Assembly (NCBI GenBank): GCA_903847385.1
Contig: CAINDO010000262.1
Span: 1-63,734 of the forward strand
Source of the DNA: an uncultured Myxococcales bacterium
GTDB lineage: Bacteria > Myxococcota_A > Bradymonadia > UBA7976 > UBA1532
Length of the DNA stretch: 63,734 bases
Reading direction: 5' to 3'
This document shows, piece after piece, positions 63,301-63,734 of the stretch; position 1 is the stretch's first letter; the number at the start of each line of letters is the position of its first letter. The translations under genes were made by a program, and so were the position numbers. Below the pieces are notes generated by a model. The model was not told where the DNA came from, did not search any database, and saw nothing but the letters and a program-made list of their open reading frames with translations.

Positions 63301-63734
63301 GAGGGAGAGGCTGGTCTCGTCATAGCCGCCCTCGCCGAACCCGAAGATCGTGGCGTTCGCGTTGCCGCCGGACTTGAACAGCCAGCCCTCGATGGTCACC
63401 GCGTCGCCGACGTCGGCCAGCGTCAGGTCGGCCACGGACGCGCCGTTGATGCGCTCGCCCCCGACGGGCGCGCGGCCGGTCGGGCCGTAGGCGCCGTTCG
63501 GCGCCGGCCGCACGGTCTCGTTCGCCGCGAAGCCGCCGGGCAGGAACGCCGCCGCATCGTAGGCGCCGACCGCGTCGCCGAAGTCTTCGTCCAGGGGCCA
63601 GTAGGCGATGAGGCCGGTGGGATCGGCGGGGTACGGGGGCAGCCCGACGGGCGCCGCGTCCGGCTCGGGGCCGACGGGCCCGAGATCCGCCGCGACCCCC
63701 AGATCCGGGGGCACGAGCAGGCCGGCATCCACCC
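60307..63734 (-). CDS. LamG plus GH9 glycoside hydrolase (N-terminus beyond the window)
   Basis: At least 1142 codons; the start lies past the right edge. The visible N-terminus has a PDLG/PDAAP linker, so a signal or lipoprotein part is expected upstream. A concanavalin-like LamG domain (about 40-250: IAYWPLDEDFGD, VTIEGWLFKS, ALDEVRLWSRVLSDDEL) follows, then an unassigned Cys/Trp-rich domain. A CelD-type Ig-like domain (PFQVVDESTGEVAYEG, VLDFSPVVAPGTYFLRV) leads into the GH9 fold with the catalytic GGWHDAGDWDRR and later PYDRAWHAPGAAYFYKEGWG. The general-acid Glu could not be placed. Probably degrades beta-glucans outside the cell. Confidence 0.88.
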   Translation of the reverse strand, partial: VDAGLLVPPDLGVAADLGPVGPEPDAAPVGLPPYPADPTGLIAYWPLDEDFGDAVGAYDAAAFLPGGFAANETVRPAPNGAYGPTGRAPVGGERINGASVADLTLADVGDAVTIEGWLFKSGGNANATIFGFGEGGYDETSLSLAWAWNGIVLNAGSLDARQRVEVPLEGQRCWHHLALTFERRPGGEGRVALFIDGVRHASAPDAPAFELAAESSPFMLGVFGGDPAGDAATAALDEVRLWSRVLSDDELADAARPRGPSPVCGGGPPPDPVDPTWRDPPRCRPQAAPTFRGEGEVRLLTHEWVSVVTDPTAWLTDRYVADCGEKLALMEATPGLETAMRNIWHTNALMETQAQWLPGVLAEWEAAPGWRMVDCAGVETPMLQDARFLHAKGEWSAPRPWSDRPPVVTTVAEHVMTNWLRLPRPLQPGETVGIRDPWGHTRTLTYGPETLSWAFKVNQVAMLPDAPTKRAWLGAWLGPAGPLELDDFDGRPFQVVDESTGEVAYEGVVRAAAESLPELTGERLMVLDFSPVVAPGTYFLRVEGVGRSRRIRIAEEAFTDAFVTYARGLYHNRCASLADAHTAWTREDRHQVYQGGFATLDESGHQDHYGDHQAEGWGVLEADGQWRCRELGQEACVPFRHVAATVTDIPLPDLVGGWHDAGDWDRRSMHLSIVEDLAQAYLTTPERFPDGQLGLPESGNGLPDVLDEAVWGLQVWRAGQLDDGAVALWIEATGHPSDVEPWQHEQRFYLGLATHDSSLVYARSAALLSRALRVAGDAAAAEGWLESAGRAYDFGVGEGDRAEYGFVDPLSGRDVTWRENPRTDRDAQFWALVELMLAAEAPEAAGRYAGELTALEAAGVFDIRYIFDQLDFRWRISRLLSLFAHPDRFDPAWLVAGRATAVDAAAQFAHPAAPLPYDRAWHAPGAAYFYKEGWGRGGFPPIRDLAVAWHVTGDPLYRDAALRGLDYLHGANPLGRVLTTGLGDVSAQRPLHWPSMVDANAEAIPGIPLYGPAACEPGADDVDCAFDGAANRLYRLAREASDYYRAAALDLPLLPPSLAESGRDMAAVHAYVRRAIPGWRRLSGLTQSDPPHMEFTVWETTGPAMMAHALLLPDGVAPTAASLQRVPKSEDALRSASWPMP

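Overview
This is a very GC-rich (about 70% by eye), densely coding bacterial chromosome segment. It carries 43 complete or edge-truncated genes plus one 24-codon mini-ORF, and no gap between genes exceeds 300 bases. Several traits point to Myxococcota or a close relative: many lipoproteins with Pro-Asp-Ala-Ala and Gly-Gly-Thr linkers, lamin-tail domains, MopE-like Asp-rich metal-binding repeats, a MYXO-CTERM-like tail, two Hanks-type kinases with membrane segments, and a DUF4157 (eCIS-core) protein. The genus cannot be named from the sequence. I saw no rRNA, tRNA, CRISPR array, insertion sequence or prophage.

Left part (1-17.7 kb). A Fis-type regulator tail is followed by a lipoprotein that joins a degenerate trypsin fold to a ricin-type lectin. 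Two exported proteins of unknown function come next, then a metabolic cluster on the minus strand (M50-like membrane protease, Nfu-type Fe-S protein, acyl-CoA dehydrogenase). A large surface lipoprotein carries lamin-tail, CotH-kinase-like and two C-type-lectin domains; its 3' flank is a 180-base inverted-repeat element. Then come MltG (peptidoglycan transglycosylase) coupled to a DUF1841 protein through a mini-ORF, an OPT transporter, a class-C beta-lactamase-like hydrolase and the DUF4157 protein.

Middle part (17.8-39.3 kb). It holds a membrane Ser/Thr kinase, a matrixin-like metalloprotease, and a minus-strand block running DUF4175 protein (split by a frameshift) - gluzincin peptidase - MoxR ATPase - beta-propeller lipoprotein. 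A catalase-fold lipoprotein, an MscS channel, an ECF sigma/anti-sigma/exported-protein operon, a TPR protein and a divergent lipoprotein pair follow.

Right part (39.3-63.7 kb). The most striking unit is a seven-gene minus-strand operon (48012 down to 39323): polyprenyl-phosphate glycosyltransferase, methyltransferase, DUF2079 GT-C-type protein, membrane sulfatase-fold enzyme, small anchored protein, HTTM-like membrane protein and Ser/Thr kinase. Every junction is a stop/start overlap, and the operon is preceded by a near-consensus promoter that would make the first gene almost leaderless. A second sulfatase-fold membrane enzyme is divergent from it. The rest encodes export or surface proteins: an SRCR-domain lipoprotein, an HTH-like protein, several lipoproteins, an M15 peptidase, a multicopper oxidase, a repeat-rich Cys-motif lipoprotein and a truncated LamG-GH9 protein. 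Overall the window is dominated by envelope and surface functions.
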